Numbered from the stretch's first letter, positions 41,668 to 52,038 are shown. The stretch is DNA of 64,000 bases from Bradyrhizobium sp. JYMT SZCCT0428 (GCF_018131075.1 NZ_JAFCLS010000012.1:124001-188000), one strand, 5' to 3'. Notes: generated from the letters alone by a model not told the origin. Program-made: numbers and translations.

Positions 41668-42072
41668 GTGCTCAAGGACGGCACTTATTCGGCATGGTTC
41701 AAGACCCCGGCAGGCCAAGGCACTGGCATCGTCCATGTTGCAGACGGCAGGATCTGGGGGCGCGACGGCGTCATGACCTACGAGGGGTCATGCGAAGTCG
41801 ACGGCGACCGATTCACCGCGGTCGTCATCACAAGAAAACACACAGGCGGGCTGCCAACCGTGTTTGGCGATGATCAGGAGCTCGAGCTCAAGCTGCAGGG
41901 AACGTGCACCGGCAAGATAGCCACCTACACCGGAACGGCGGAACAGTTTCCAGGCCTGCTCCTGGAGGGAACGCTGATTTACAACGAGCAGGCGCGCGCC
42001 CCGGAGGCGAGCGAGCCCATACCAGCATTCGACCCGCACAAACTGCCGAAATTGCCGACGCGCGGGCGCTGA
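41668..42072 (+). CDS. GrlR-like regulatory protein
   Basis: A 134-residue single-domain protein. LKDGTYSAWFKTPAGQGTGI, then DGRIWGRDGVMTYEGSCEVD and FPGLLLEGTLI, give the lipocalin-like beta barrel of the GrlR family. GrlR was first described as an antiactivator of type III secretion in enterobacteria; rhizobia have many relatives of unknown role. A GTG at 41668 with GGACGAGG upstream gives the family-type N-terminus. An earlier GTG at 41641 would add nine residues. No secretion gene is in the window. It is convergent with spoVR. Confidence 0.7.
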   Translation: MLKDGTYSAWFKTPAGQGTGIVHVADGRIWGRDGVMTYEGSCEVDGDRFTAVVITRKHTGGLPTVFGDDQELELKLQGTCTGKIATYTGTAEQFPGLLLEGTLIYNEQARAPEASEPIPAFDPHKLPKLPTRGR

Positions 42073-42106
42073 TCGCTCGGGATCGCAAGGAACGCCGGGA
42101 GTGTAG

Positions 42107-43645
42107 CTACGCCACCGCGGCCAGCCCGCGCGGGTTGGCGACGTATTCCTTCAGCACCTTGCCGGTCGCGTCGACCTCGACCAGCGAGACGTTGTAGGTC
42201 CAGAGGTCGGCAAGGTGCTGCAGCACGCGCTTCGCATCGGTGTCATTGAGCTGCGCGCCTTTCAGCACGGTGTGGCGCAGCATCAGATGGCGATCACCGG
42301 CGAGATCGACATCGACGACTTCGATGTTGGCATCGATGAAGCCGACGTCGTATGTCCGTGACAGGGCGCGGCGCACGCGCCGATAGCCGCGCTCGTCGTG
42401 GATCGCATCGACCCTGATGCCGGCGGTCTCGGCCGGATCGTCATGCAAGTGGAACATGCGGAAGTGCCGCATCAGCCGCGGTGAGAGGAACTGGCTGATG
42501 AAGCTCTCGTCGCGGTAATTGGCCCAGACATCGCGGAGCACGCCCATCGTATCGCCCTTGCCGGCGATATCCGGAAACCATTCGCGATCCTCGTCCTCGG
42601 GATTGGTCACAATGCGCTCGATGTCCTGCATCATCGCAAAACCGAGCGCGTAGGGGTTGAAGCCCGAGAAATACTTACTGTCGAAGTCGGGCTGGAACAC
42701 GACGTTGGTATGCGACGACAGGAATTCGAGGAAATTGCCGTCGGAGAGCTGCCCCTGCAGGTGCAGCCGGTTCATGATGCGGTAATGAACGTAGGTCGCG
42801 GTGCCCTCGTTCATGACCTTGGTCTGGCTCTGTGGGTAAAAATACTGTGCGATGTGCCGCACGATGCGCAGCAGCTCGCGCTGCCAGGGCGCCAGGCGCG
42901 GCGCGGTCTTTTCCAGGAAGTACAGGATGTTTTCCTGCGGCAGGCCGAGCAGCGCGCGGCGGCGATCGGCGCTCAGCGTTGCCACGCTCTTGACCGGTCC
43001 GGTCGGAATGGTCCGCCACAAATCATTGAACACGCTTTCTTCGTGCTGGCGGCGGTACTGGGCCCGTTTCTCCTCGACGCGCAGGTCGGGCAGCTTCTTG
43101 CCGGGATAGCGGTTGATGCCATGCGACATCAGCGCGTGCGCCGCGTCCAGCGTCTGCTCGACCGCCAGCCGGCCGTGGCGATCCTCGCACTGCGCGACGT
43201 AGGTCTTGGCGAATTCGAGGTAATCGAGAATGCCGTCGGCGTCGGTCCACTGCTTGAACAGGTAATTGTTCTTGAAGAAATGATTGTGGCCGAAGGCGGC
43301 GTGCGCGATCACCAGCGTCTGCATGGTCGCGGTGTTCTCCTCCATCAGATAGGAGATGCACGGCGACGAGTTGATGACGATCTCATAGGCCAGACCCATC
43401 AGGCCCTTGCGGTAGGAGGCCTGCTGATAGGCAAAGTGCTTGCCGAACGACCAATGCTTGTAGAACAAGGGCATGCCGACCGAGCAATAGGCGTCCAGCA
43501 TCTGCTCGGCGGTGATCACCTCGATCTGGTTCGGATAGACATTGAGCCCGAGCTCGGACTCCGCGATCTCCTCGCAGGCGTCATGGATCCGCTGCAGCGT
43601 CGGGAAATCCCAATCAGCACCCTGAAACAGCCGTTCGCCTGTCAT
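42107..43645 (-). CDS. SpoVR family protein (YcgB-like)
   Basis: A 512-residue cytosolic protein of the SpoVR/YcgB family. Family blocks are MPLFYKHWSFGKHFAYQQAS, INSSPCISYLMEENTATMQT, HAAFGHNHFFKNNYLF, SGFNPYALGFAMMQDIERI and ARVNDEGTA-like MNEGTATYVHYRIMNRLH. The biochemical role is unknown; in enterobacteria it works in the same stress pathway as YeaG and YeaH. Its ATG overlaps the yeaH-type gene stop by 4 bp. It is last in the three-gene operon behind the EcfG-type promoter. Confidence 0.92.
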   Translation of the reverse strand: MTGERLFQGADWDFPTLQRIHDACEEIAESELGLNVYPNQIEVITAEQMLDAYCSVGMPLFYKHWSFGKHFAYQQASYRKGLMGLAYEIVINSSPCISYLMEENTATMQTLVIAHAAFGHNHFFKNNYLFKQWTDADGILDYLEFAKTYVAQCEDRHGRLAVEQTLDAAHALMSHGINRYPGKKLPDLRVEEKRAQYRRQHEESVFNDLWRTIPTGPVKSVATLSADRRRALLGLPQENILYFLEKTAPRLAPWQRELLRIVRHIAQYFYPQSQTKVMNEGTATYVHYRIMNRLHLQGQLSDGNFLEFLSSHTNVVFQPDFDSKYFSGFNPYALGFAMMQDIERIVTNPEDEDREWFPDIAGKGDTMGVLRDVWANYRDESFISQFLSPRLMRHFRMFHLHDDPAETAGIRVDAIHDERGYRRVRRALSRTYDVGFIDANIEVVDVDLAGDRHLMLRHTVLKGAQLNDTDAKRVLQHLADLWTYNVSLVEVDATGKVLKEYVANPRGLAAVA

Positions 43646-44922
43646 GGTGCCCTCTCCTGTCTTACGCGGCGCTGGAAGAGATCGTGAAACACCGGGAAGA
43701 TTTCGCTGCGCTCGCAGACCTTGCGCATCGACAACGGCGCACCGGCGAGGCGCAGGCGCTCATACAGCGTCCATAGCGACGAATCCGGCATCTCGAAGGT
43801 CAGACCGGCATCCTGGCCGACCTCGAGATAGGCAAAAAACTGGCTGACGGGGAGAATCTTCTCGGTCAGCAGCCGGCCCGCCACCTCGCCGTCGGATGTG
43901 GAATTGTCGCCATCGGAAGCCTGCGCGGCGTAGATATTCCAGTCCGCCGGGCGGAACCGCGAACGCACGATCTCGTGCATCTCCTGCAACGCACTCGAAA
44001 CCAGCGTGCCGCCCGATGCCGGGCCATGGAAGAATGTATCCTCGTCGACCTCTTCGGCGCGGTCGGTATGGCGGATGAAGACGATCTCGACGTGGCGATA
44101 GCGCCGCTTCAGGAAGACATAGAGCAGCGTGTAGAAGCGCTTGGCGAGGTCTTTCATGTGCTCGGTCATCGAGCCCGAGACGTCCATCAGGCAGAACATC
44201 ACGGCCTGGGCAATCGGCTTCGGCGTGGTCTCGAACCGCCGGTATCGGATGTCGATCGGGTCGATGAACGGGATCCGCTTGGCCTTGGCTTTCAGGGCTT
44301 CGATCTCGGCCAGCAGTTCGGCGCGGCGCGCCTCGTCGCCGCAAATCAGCAACTCGGCTTCAAGGGCCGCGATCTCTTCCGGCTTCGGCCGCCGCAATGC
44401 CACCCGCCGCGCCATCGCGCGGCTCACGGTACGGGGAATGGAAATATTCGCCGGCGAACCCGACGTCGCATAACCGGCGCGGCGGATTCCTTCGCTCTCC
44501 ACCTCGGCAAGCTTGCGCTTGGCGAGGTCAGGCAATTCGAGATCGTCCAGGAACAGGTCGACGAATTCCTCGCGGCTGAGAACGAAGCGGAATGCGTCTT
44601 CGCTGTCGCCCTCCCCCGCGCCGCCGGCCTTGCCGCCCGAGCCGCCCGAGCGCGGCAGCATGTCGCCTTCGATGAACTTCTTGTTTCCAGGAAGTATCAT
44701 GTCCCGGGTGCCGCCTTCACGGCGGAACCGCGGCTCGTCCATGCCATCCAGGGGGATGCTGACCTCGCCGCCTTCCAGGACATCCTTGATGTCCCGGTCG
44801 TGCGAGGTCTTCTTGACCGCCTGCTGAACCAGCGCCTTCGCCCGGCGCAAGAACCGCTGACGGTTCTCGAGACTCTTGCTGCCCGGATTCAGCCGCCGAT
44901 CAACGATGTGAATAGCAACCAC
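43642..44922 (-). CDS. YeaH/YhbH family protein (DUF444)
   Basis: A 426-residue protein of the DUF444 family. It starts MVAIHIVDRRLNPGSKSLEN and ends with a von Willebrand A-like half whose metal site is FCLMDVSGSMTEHMKDLAKR. EIVFIRHTDRAEEVDEDTFF and GGTLVSSALQEMHEIVRSRF follow. A Gly-rich linker (about residues 88-105) separates the two halves. It pairs with the PrkA kinase (gap 12 bp) and SpoVR (overlap). It is probably an adaptor or substrate of the kinase; its mechanism is unknown. Confidence 0.92.
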   Translation of the reverse strand: MVAIHIVDRRLNPGSKSLENRQRFLRRAKALVQQAVKKTSHDRDIKDVLEGGEVSIPLDGMDEPRFRREGGTRDMILPGNKKFIEGDMLPRSGGSGGKAGGAGEGDSEDAFRFVLSREEFVDLFLDDLELPDLAKRKLAEVESEGIRRAGYATSGSPANISIPRTVSRAMARRVALRRPKPEEIAALEAELLICGDEARRAELLAEIEALKAKAKRIPFIDPIDIRYRRFETTPKPIAQAVMFCLMDVSGSMTEHMKDLAKRFYTLLYVFLKRRYRHVEIVFIRHTDRAEEVDEDTFFHGPASGGTLVSSALQEMHEIVRSRFRPADWNIYAAQASDGDNSTSDGEVAGRLLTEKILPVSQFFAYLEVGQDAGLTFEMPDSSLWTLYERLRLAGAPLSMRKVCERSEIFPVFHDLFQRRVRQERAP

Positions 44923-44934
44923 TTCGCATCCGCC

Positions 44935-46878
44935 TCAGCCGGCTTGCTTCACGCGCATGTACCATTCGACGAGCCGGCGGACCTGCCGTTCGGTGTAACC
45001 GCGGTCCACCATCCGCGCGACGAAATCGTCGTGCTTCTTCTCGGTTTCGCCGTCCTTTTTCGAGCCGAACGAAATGACGGGCAGCAGATCTTCCACTTGC
45101 GAGAATATCCGCTTTTCGATCACCTCGCGAACCTTTTCGTAAGAGGTCCAGCCCGGATTCTTGCCGCCGTTCTGGGCTCGCGACCGCAGCGAGAACTTCA
45201 CGACCTCGTTACGGAAGTCCTTCGGGTTGGCGATGCCCGCAGGCTTCTCGATCTTGGTCAGCTCCTGATTGAGCAATTCACGGTCGAGCAATTGTCCGGT
45301 GTCGGGATCCTTGAAGTCCTGATCTTCGATCCAGGCGTCGGCGTAATCCACGTAACGGTCGAACAGGTTCTGGCCATAATCCGAATAGGATTCGAGATAG
45401 GCTTTCTGAATCTCGTTTCCGATGAACTCGGCATATCGCGGCACCAGTTCGGCCTTGATGAATTCGAGGTAACGCTTCTCGGTCTCATCAGGGAGTTGCT
45501 CGCGACGGATCGACTGTTCCAGCGCATACATCAGGTGAACGGCATCCGCGCCGACCTCCGACGTATCGTGATTGTAGGTTGCGGCGAGCACCTTGAACGC
45601 GAAGCGGGTCGAGACGCCGTCCATGCCTTCGTCGACGCCGGCGGCATCCTTGTATTCCTGGACGCTGCGGGCCTTGGGATCGGACTCCTTCAGGCTTTCG
45701 CCGTCATAAACCCGCATCTTTGCAAACACGGTGGAGTTTTCGTGACGGCGCAGCCGCGACATGACAGAGAAGCGCGCCAGCGTCTCCAGCGTCGACGGCG
45801 CGCAGGGCGCGGCGGCGAGTTCGGAGCCCTGGATCAGCTTCTCGTAGATCTTCTGTTCTTCCGTGACGCGCAGGCAATACGGCACCTTGATGACGCAGAT
45901 GCGGTCGATGAAGGCTTCGTTGTTCTTGTTGGTCTTGAAGCTCTGCCACTCGGATTCGTTGGAGTGCGCAAGAATGACGCCGGTAAAGGGGATCGCACCG
46001 ATATTCTCGGTTCCGATATAGTTGCCTTCCTGCGTCGCCGTCAGCAGCGGATGCAGCATCTTGATCGGCGCCTTGAACATCTCGACGAATTCGAGGATGC
46101 CCTGGTTGGCGCGGTTCAAGCCGCCGGAATAGCTGTAGGCGTCGGGGTCGTTCTGGGCGAAGGTTTCCAGCTTGCGGATGTCGACCTTGCCGACCAGCGA
46201 GGAGATGTCCTGGTTGTTTTCATCACCCGGCTCGGTCTTGGCGACCGCGATCTGCCGCAGCCGCGACGGCTGGATCTTGGCGACACGGAATTGCGAGATG
46301 TCGCCGCCGAACGATTCGAGCCGCTTGTAGCACCACGGGCTCATCAGCCCGGTGAGGCGGCGGCGCGGAATGCCGTATTTTTCCTCGAGCATCGGCCCGA
46401 GTGTTTCCGGGTCAAACAGGCTGAGCGGACTTTCGAAGACGGGACTGAGTTCGTCGCCGGCCTTCAAGACATAAATGGGGTGAACTTCCATCAACGCCTT
46501 GAGGCGTTCGGCAAGCGATGACTTGCCGCCGCCGACGGGCCCGAGCAGATAGAGGATCTGCTTGCGCTCTTCGAGACCTTGAGCGGCGTGCCGGAAGAAC
46601 CCGACGATGCGCTCGATGGTTTCTTCCATGCCATAGAAGCCGGCAAAGGCCGGATAGGTGCGCATGGTGCGGTTCAAAAAAATACGGCCAAGGCGTTGAT
46701 CCCTGGCCGTGTCGATCATCTGAGGTTCGCCGATTGCCGCTAGCAACCGCTCGGCCGCATTCGCATATTTAAGCGGATCGCTTCGACACGATTCCAGATA
46801 GTCCGCCATCGACATGTCGCTCTGACTTCTGGCTTCGAAGGAGCGAGCAAACGCGTTGAACAGAGAATCGTTGTACAT
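44935..46878 (-). CDS. prkA: PrkA family serine protein kinase (YeaG-like)
   Basis: A 647-residue AAA+-type protein with a distant kinase-like C-terminal domain. The Walker A motif is LLGPVGGGKSSLAERLKALM (about residue 110), after a helical N-terminus (MADYLESCRSDPLKYANAAE). LAHSNESEWQSFKTNKNNEA marks the sensor region. A long C-terminal domain (about 420-647) completes it. YeaG/PrkA proteins help cells survive starvation and stationary phase. Some members have been shown to act as proteases rather than kinases, so activity should not be assumed. AGGAG lies eight bases before the ATG. It is the first gene of the operon. Confidence 0.93.
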   Translation of the reverse strand: MYNDSLFNAFARSFEARSQSDMSMADYLESCRSDPLKYANAAERLLAAIGEPQMIDTARDQRLGRIFLNRTMRTYPAFAGFYGMEETIERIVGFFRHAAQGLEERKQILYLLGPVGGGKSSLAERLKALMEVHPIYVLKAGDELSPVFESPLSLFDPETLGPMLEEKYGIPRRRLTGLMSPWCYKRLESFGGDISQFRVAKIQPSRLRQIAVAKTEPGDENNQDISSLVGKVDIRKLETFAQNDPDAYSYSGGLNRANQGILEFVEMFKAPIKMLHPLLTATQEGNYIGTENIGAIPFTGVILAHSNESEWQSFKTNKNNEAFIDRICVIKVPYCLRVTEEQKIYEKLIQGSELAAAPCAPSTLETLARFSVMSRLRRHENSTVFAKMRVYDGESLKESDPKARSVQEYKDAAGVDEGMDGVSTRFAFKVLAATYNHDTSEVGADAVHLMYALEQSIRREQLPDETEKRYLEFIKAELVPRYAEFIGNEIQKAYLESYSDYGQNLFDRYVDYADAWIEDQDFKDPDTGQLLDRELLNQELTKIEKPAGIANPKDFRNEVVKFSLRSRAQNGGKNPGWTSYEKVREVIEKRIFSQVEDLLPVISFGSKKDGETEKKHDDFVARMVDRGYTERQVRRLVEWYMRVKQAG

Positions 46879-46905
46879 AGATTCATCTCCTCATGGTTCA
46901 GCTAT

Positions 46906-46931
46906 AACGTAGGATGCGCTGGCCAAGTTCC
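46906..46931 (-). promoter_or_regulatory. EcfG-type general stress response promoter of the prkA operon
   Basis: On the minus strand GGAAC (46931-46927), 17 bases and CGTT (46909-46906) match the alphaproteobacterial EcfG consensus GGAAC-N16-17-CGTT exactly. The -10 element is about 28 nt upstream of the prkA ATG, leaving a short leader with the ribosome-binding site. The stress role of prkA/yeaH/spoVR fits this control. Confidence 0.8.
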
Positions 46932-47829
46932 AAGCCCCGGCAAGCCTCCTGCGTATCCAATCGCGAATCACCAACAGCAGATGTGATATCTGACACGCGA
47001 CTGACTCCCTCACGCAATGCAATAGTCGTGCTAAGCGACTCGGCAGCTCAAGAATTTGCTGGAATCCACTGAATCTGTAACCGGCGTGCAACATGCGGCA
47101 TCCGGAGAAGTACTGGTTTTTCAGGTAGATGAACGAACCTGCAGAATTCGCGCGGTTGAACACGCGCCGCCGCAATGCTTGTCGATTCATTAACGCACGC
47201 CGCGCGCGGCGTCCGTTCAGCGCGTCGGACCATAACGGACGATCTGAGATCCAGATCACTCCAGGCTGCGTCATCCTCGGTAGATCATCTCTCTGTTCGG
47301 TGTCGTTCGAGGAATCCGAACGCGCGAATTCCGTTTCCAGGGCTTATGCCGCTCACCACAACGCCTGACGTTTGCGCTCTCGTTGGCACGAATGCCATCA
47401 AGGCGGCGTGCATTGCGACTGTAATCAAGTCCCGAGCGCGGCGAACCGATACAAGAGGCTCGCGCGCTAGTACTTTTGGATTAGTCCGGCGCAACCAATT
47501 CGCGGATCCCTCCTGAGTGCGGCGCAAAACGAAACCGGCGCTGCCGTCGATCGGCACAGGTGTGCTCCACGTCATGGTCCGAATTGGACACCTGCCGGGA
47601 TTTATTGTGCAAGGCACAATGCGGGCAAATCATGGGGCGAGAATGGGCGCGTCGCCCAATTTTTAGGCAACCGACCGCCTGCAGTAAGGTTTTCCCGCCA
47701 ACTGCCTGAAATTGAACGCAGCCGCAGCCGCCTGCGACCAATCAGCAGATCGAAGCCGCACCATGGCGGCGCCTGGCACCGCACCGCTTCCGTGCGGACG
47801 GCCGGTGTGTCACGCATTTAGGGACGATC
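46932..47829. other. About 900 bp with no convincing gene
   Basis: Open frames on both strands lack start sites with ribosome-binding sites and read as Arg/Ser-rich non-protein sequence. The composition is somewhat less GC-rich than the flanking genes. The one structured item is a palindrome at 47604-47620. The stretch could be decayed coding sequence. Confidence 0.5.
47604..47620. promoter_or_regulatory. Perfect 17-bp palindrome, possible operator
   Basis: ATTGTGC-AAG-GCACAAT has perfect 7-bp arms. It lies about 210 bp upstream of the secreted-protein gene at 47830. The length and AT/GC layout resemble dimeric repressor sites, but no regulator is identifiable. Confidence 0.3.
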
Positions 47830-48440
47830 ATGAAGCGCATCTTCCTGTGTACCCTCACGCTGGCCGCGATGGCCTCGCTTGCCGGCCCCAGCCATGCCCA
47901 GGGCGACGTCGACAAGGCAAGAGCTGCCGCCTTCGACAACAGGATGTTCGCCGGCCCCCTCGGTCAAAAGACCTATGCCTGCTTCGTGCGCCGCTACGAC
48001 GCCAACCACCTGGCGCAGCACCCCAAGCAAAAAGTCAGCGCGATGAAGCTGCTGGTCACGGCCGAGAATCCGCCGGAAGAGAAGATCACCAATTACTCCT
48101 TCCGCATCGGCGTCAAATATCGGCATCGGCCGGGCAATTTCGACGCCAGCGGCTATTGCAACCACGTCATCGCTGAAGACAAAGGCAACGAGATCCGCTT
48201 CGGCTGCGGCGTCGATTGCGACGGCGGCGGCATCGCTATCGCGATGAAGGACGACAAATCAGCCGTCATCCAGCTGGAGCGGATCAGGATCTGGGACCGC
48301 AACAAGCCCGATGACGATTCCGAAAAAGAACTGGTGGCAGGCGCGACGACAAGATTTTCCGGGTCGATCGCACCGATCTGCGCGAATGTGCCGAGCTGGT
48401 GACCGACCGCAAGGAACTCGCGGCGCTCAGGCATAAGTGA
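47830..48440 (+). CDS. Exported protein of unknown function, frameshifted near the 3-prime end
   Basis: A signal peptide (MKRIFLCTLTLAAMASLAGP, cleaved after SHAQ) is followed by a cysteine-containing mature domain (KTYACFVRRYD, YCNHVI and FGCGVDCDGGGIAIAM). The intact frame stops at 48402 (190 aa). After base 48343 a different frame reads DDKIFRVDRTDLRECAELVT, then DRKELAALRHK, to a stop at 48438-48440. That looks like the native C-terminus. Loss of one C in GGC GC(C) GAC would explain it. The span given is for the unshifted gene. I do not recognise the family. It is either a recent 1-bp deletion or a sequence error. Confidence 0.65.
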
Positions 48441-48471
48441 CAGCTTTAAGGCCATCGAATTGGAGGACGCC

Positions 48472-48921
48472 ATGCATCGACGCAGCATCTTGTGGGCCGC
48501 GGCTTCCGCTTTCGGCGCCGCCTTTGCTGCCTCGCGCGCCGGCGCGGCGACCGAGGCGCCGCCGACGAGAAAACTGAAAGTGGTCTATCACCTCAACGAC
48601 CTCGACAAGGTCAGCTCTGTCGTCGGCAACATCCAGAACCACCTCGACGGCGTCGGCGGGCCCGACAACGTCACCATCGCTCTGGTCGTTCACGGCCAGG
48701 CGCTGCGCGCGTTCCACGCCTCCGCGGCCAATCCCGATCTGACGCGGCATATCGGCCAGTTCGCCAGGGGCGGAATTGAACTCGCCGTCTGCGGCAACAC
48801 CATGAAATCCCAGAAGGTCGGCCTCGCCGATCTCTTGCCCGGCTTCATTTCCGCCGACCAGGGCGGCGTGGTGCGCATCGCCGAGTTGCAATCGCAGGGC
48901 TATCTCTATCTGCGACCCTGA
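48472..48921 (+). CDS. Exported DsrE-like protein
   Basis: A 149-residue protein. The N-terminus (HRRSILWAAASAFGAAFAAS, then RAGAA) is Tat-like with twin Arg. The rest is a DsrE/DsrF-like alpha-beta domain (LKVVYHLNDLDKVSSVVGNI, then VHGQALRAFHAS and LAVCGNTMKSQKVGLADLLP). The single Cys in VCGNTM is at the position used for sulfur relay in the family. GGAGGACGCC before the ATG fixes the start. It may handle sulfur or another small group in the periplasm, but the partner is unknown. Confidence 0.8.
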   Translation: MHRRSILWAAASAFGAAFAASRAGAATEAPPTRKLKVVYHLNDLDKVSSVVGNIQNHLDGVGGPDNVTIALVVHGQALRAFHASAANPDLTRHIGQFARGGIELAVCGNTMKSQKVGLADLLPGFISADQGGVVRIAELQSQGYLYLRP

Positions 48922-48946
48922 TCGCAATCTGGGACCCTAACGCAAT

Positions 48947-48964
48947 CCGCGATCGTGATCGCGG
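48947..48964. terminator. Perfect palindrome after the DsrE-like gene
   Basis: CCGCGATC-GT-GATCGCGG has perfect 8-bp arms, 26 bp past the DsrE-like stop and about 230 bp before tal-pgi. It could be a terminator stem without a U-run, or an operator for the sugar-phosphate operon. Two imperfect tandem copies of GACCCTGATCGCAATC lie just before it (48914-48947). Confidence 0.4.
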
Positions 48965-49191
48965 CGTCCGCTTTCCCGTCACAAAATCGTGCTGGATTTC
49001 GGCAACCCTCCAGGTGCTCGTCCCGGGGATCGAACTGACGTAAATGGCGTTATCCGACCGAATACTCCCAATCCGACCGGCAGCCATTCCATCACTTGCC
49101 ATCCACTTGCCATCCAATTGTTGACATTCCCGCCTCGCACCCGAAAGCTGCCGGGGAACCCGAAAACCGACGACCGGACAGAACAGGCATC

Positions 49192-52038
49192 ATGAATCCC
49201 GTCAAAGCACTCGAAAACCACGGTCAGGCCGTCTGGCTGGATTTCCTCGCCCGAGGCTTCGTCGCCAAGGGCGATCTGAAGAATTTGATCGATACCGACG
49301 GCGTCAAAGGCGTGACCTCGAACCCCGCGATCTTCGAGAAAGCCATCGGCAGTTCGGACGAATATGACGGCGCGATCGGCCAGGCGCTGAAAAAGGGCGA
49401 CCGCCCGGTCGCCGACCTGTTCGAACACGTCGCCATTGAGGACATCCAGAACGCCGCTGACGTGTTGCGACCGGTGTACGACCAGTTGAAGGGCGAGGAC
49501 GGTTTCGTCAGCCTCGAGGTCTCGCCCTATCTGGCGATGGACACCAAAGGCACCATCGCCGAGGCCGAGCGGCTGTGGAAGGACGTCAAGCGCAAGAATT
49601 TGATGGTGAAGGTGCCGGCGACGCCGGAAGGCCTGCCTGCGATCGAACATCTGATCGGTGAAGGCATCAGCATCAACATCACGCTATTGTTCTCGCAAAA
49701 GGTCTATCGCCAGGTGGCGGAAGCCTATCTCGACGGGCTGGAGAAACTCGTCGCCGGCGGTGGCGATCCCTCGCGTGTGGCCAGTGTCGCCAGCTTCTTC
49801 GTCAGCCGGATCGACAGCGCCGTCGACAAGCAGCTCGACGACAAGATCGCAAGGGCCAACGACCCCAGCGAAAAGGAGCGCCTGAGCGCGCTCAAGGGCA
49901 AGGTCGCGATCGCGAACGCCAAGATGGCCTATCAGGACTACAAGGGCCTGTTCTCGGGCGCACGCTGGGACAAGCTCAAGGCCAAGGGCGCAAAGCCACA
50001 GCGGCTGTTGTGGGCTTCGACCGGCACCAAGAACAAGGACTACAGCGACGTGCTCTATGTCGAGGAACTGATCGGCCCCAACACCATCAACACGGTGCCG
50101 CCGGCGACACTCGACGCGTTCCGCGATCACGGCACGCCGCGCGACAGCCTCGAGGAAAATATCGAGGACGCGCGCCGCGTGCTGGAAGAGCTGGAAAAAT
50201 CCGGCATCTCGCTCGATGCGATCACCACCGAGCTGGTCAAGGATGGCGTCAAGCAATTCGCCGATGCCGCCGACAAGCTCTACGGTGCCGTCGCGCACAA
50301 GCGCGCGGCTTCGCTTGGCGGCGGAATCGACAAGCAGCACCTCGTGCTCGGCGACGGCATCAAGAAAGCCGTGGAGAAGAGCACCGAGGACTGGCGGGCG
50401 TCAGCCAAAATCCGACGGCTCTGGCACAAGGACAAATCGGTCTGGAGCAATGACGACGAGAATAAGTGGTTGGGCTGGTTGAACAGTCCGGCTGCAGCAG
50501 ATGTCGCCGATTACGAGGATTTTGCCAGGCGCGTGAAGGGGCAGAACTTTTCGGACGCCGTCGTGCTCGGCATGGGCGGATCGAGCCTTGGTCCGGAAGT
50601 GCTGGCGGAAACCTTCCCTAAGAAATCGGGCTTCCCGAAACTGCACGTGCTCGACTCCACCGACCCCGCGCAGGTGCGCGCGATGGAGAAGAAGGTCGAC
50701 CTGGCAAAAACCCTGTTCATCGTCTCCAGCAAATCCGGCGGCACTACCGAGCCGAATGCGATGAAGGATTATTTCTTCGATCGCGTTTCCAGGACCATCG
50801 GCGCTGACAAGGCGGGCCATCGCTTCATCGCGGTGACCGACCCCGGCTCGTCGCTGGAGAAGGTCGCGACCAAGCAGGGCTTCGCGCGCATTTTCTACGG
50901 CGATCCATCGATCGGCGGACGTTACTCGGTGCTGTCGCCGTTCGGGCTGGTGCCGGCGGCTGCCGCCGGCATCGATGTCAAAAGCCTGATCAAGCACACG
51001 CTGGCGATGGTGCGCTCCTGCGGCGCCGACGTGCCGCCGCACGAAAACCCCGGCGTACAGCTTGGGCTTGCGCTCGGCCTAGCCGGGCTCGAAGGCCGCG
51101 ACAAGGTGACAATATCCTCGTCGACGAAGATCGCCGATTTCGGCGCCTGGGCCGAGCAATTGATCGCGGAGTCCACCGGCAAGGACGGCAAGGGCCTGAT
51201 CCCGATCGACGGCGAACCGCTGGCCGATCCCGCGATCTACGGCGACGACCGCTTCTTCATCGATATCCGGACCGAGGGCGAAGCCGATTCGGCGCACGAC
51301 GACAAGCTTTCCGCCCTCGAGGCCGCCGGGCATCCGGTGGTCCGCATCGTGATGAAATCGATCAACCATATCGGCCAGGAGTTCTTCCGCTTCGAGATGG
51401 CGACCGCAGTGGCCGGCGCCGTCCTCGGCATCAACCCGTTCAACCAGCCTGATGTCGAGGCGGCCAAGATCAAGACGCGCGAACTGACCGCGGCGTTCGA
51501 GAAGACCGGCGCACTGCCGGCTGAACAGCCGGTGGTCGCCACCGCCGAAGCCGACATCTACACCGACGAAGCCAATGCCGCCGCGCTGCGCAAGGCCGGC
51601 GCCAATGGCACGTTGGAATCCTGGATCAAGGCGCACCTCTCGCGTCCCGGCAGCGGCGACTATTTTGCACTGCTGGCCTATATCGCGCGCGAAGGCGGAT
51701 CGATCGACATGCTGCAGAAGATGCGGCTGGCGGTGCGTGACGTCAGGCATGTCGCGACCTGCGCCGAATTCGGACCGCGCTTCCTGCATTCGACCGGCCA
51801 GGCCTACAAGGGCGGGCCCGACAGCGGCGTGTTCCTGCAGATCACCGCTGACGACGCCAAGGACCTGGCCGTGCCCGGCCAGAAGGCGAGTTTTGGCGTC
51901 GTCAAGGCGGCCCAGGCGCGCGGCGATTTCGACGTGCTGACCGAACGCGGCCGGCGCGCATTGCGGGTTCATCTCAAGGGCGACCTCAAGCCGGCGCTTG
52001 CCGCGCTGGATGCCGCGATATCGGAAGCGCTCAACTAG
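49192..52038 (+). CDS. Bifunctional transaldolase / glucose-6-phosphate isomerase
   Basis: A 948-residue fusion linking the pentose phosphate pathway to glucose-6-phosphate. Residues 1-365 form a transaldolase: [20 protein letters not shown], and the Schiff-base Lys in [20 protein letters not shown]. Residues about 400-948 form phosphoglucose isomerase: [18 protein letters not shown], then [20 protein letters not shown] (sugar-phosphate site). The same fusion is found in other alphaproteobacteria. The ATG at 49192 starts [20 protein letters not shown]. It heads a tight operon with gnd, zwf, pgl, gntK and a HAD gene. Confidence 0.93.
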   Translation: MNPVKALENHGQAVWLDFLARGFVAKGDLKNLIDTDGVKGVTSNPAIFEKAIGSSDEYDGAIGQALKKGDRPVADLFEHVAIEDIQNAADVLRPVYDQLKGEDGFVSLEVSPYLAMDTKGTIAEAERLWKDVKRKNLMVKVPATPEGLPAIEHLIGEGISINITLLFSQKVYRQVAEAYLDGLEKLVAGGGDPSRVASVASFFVSRIDSAVDKQLDDKIARANDPSEKERLSALKGKVAIANAKMAYQDYKGLFSGARWDKLKAKGAKPQRLLWASTGTKNKDYSDVLYVEELIGPNTINTVPPATLDAFRDHGTPRDSLEENIEDARRVLEELEKSGISLDAITTELVKDGVKQFADAADKLYGAVAHKRAASLGGGIDKQHLVLGDGIKKAVEKSTEDWRASAKIRRLWHKDKSVWSNDDENKWLGWLNSPAAADVADYEDFARRVKGQNFSDAVVLGMGGSSLGPEVLAETFPKKSGFPKLHVLDSTDPAQVRAMEKKVDLAKTLFIVSSKSGGTTEPNAMKDYFFDRVSRTIGADKAGHRFIAVTDPGSSLEKVATKQGFARIFYGDPSIGGRYSVLSPFGLVPAAAAGIDVKSLIKHTLAMVRSCGADVPPHENPGVQLGLALGLAGLEGRDKVTISSSTKIADFGAWAEQLIAESTGKDGKGLIPIDGEPLADPAIYGDDRFFIDIRTEGEADSAHDDKLSALEAAGHPVVRIVMKSINHIGQEFFRFEMATAVAGAVLGINPFNQPDVEAAKIKTRELTAAFEKTGALPAEQPVVATAEADIYTDEANAAALRKAGANGTLESWIKAHLSRPGSGDYFALLAYIAREGGSIDMLQKMRLAVRDVRHVATCAEFGPRFLHSTGQAYKGGPDSGVFLQITADDAKDLAVPGQKASFGVVKAAQARGDFDVLTERGRRALRVHLKGDLKPALAALDAAISEALN

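Noticed and set aside
43975..46521. An 848-codon open frame on the plus strand
   Set aside because: It is wholly antisense to the yeaH-type and prkA genes, which have clear family motifs. High-GC genes commonly leave such shadow frames.
46932..47829. Several 60-130-codon frames in the gap after the prkA promoter
   Set aside because: None has a supported start or protein-like composition. The best (minus strand, ending 47285) has an AGGAGG about 14 nt from a TTG, which is too far.
48343..48347. Programmed frameshift in the secreted-protein gene
   Set aside because: There is no slippery heptamer or downstream stem-loop. A simple 1-base deletion explains the data better.
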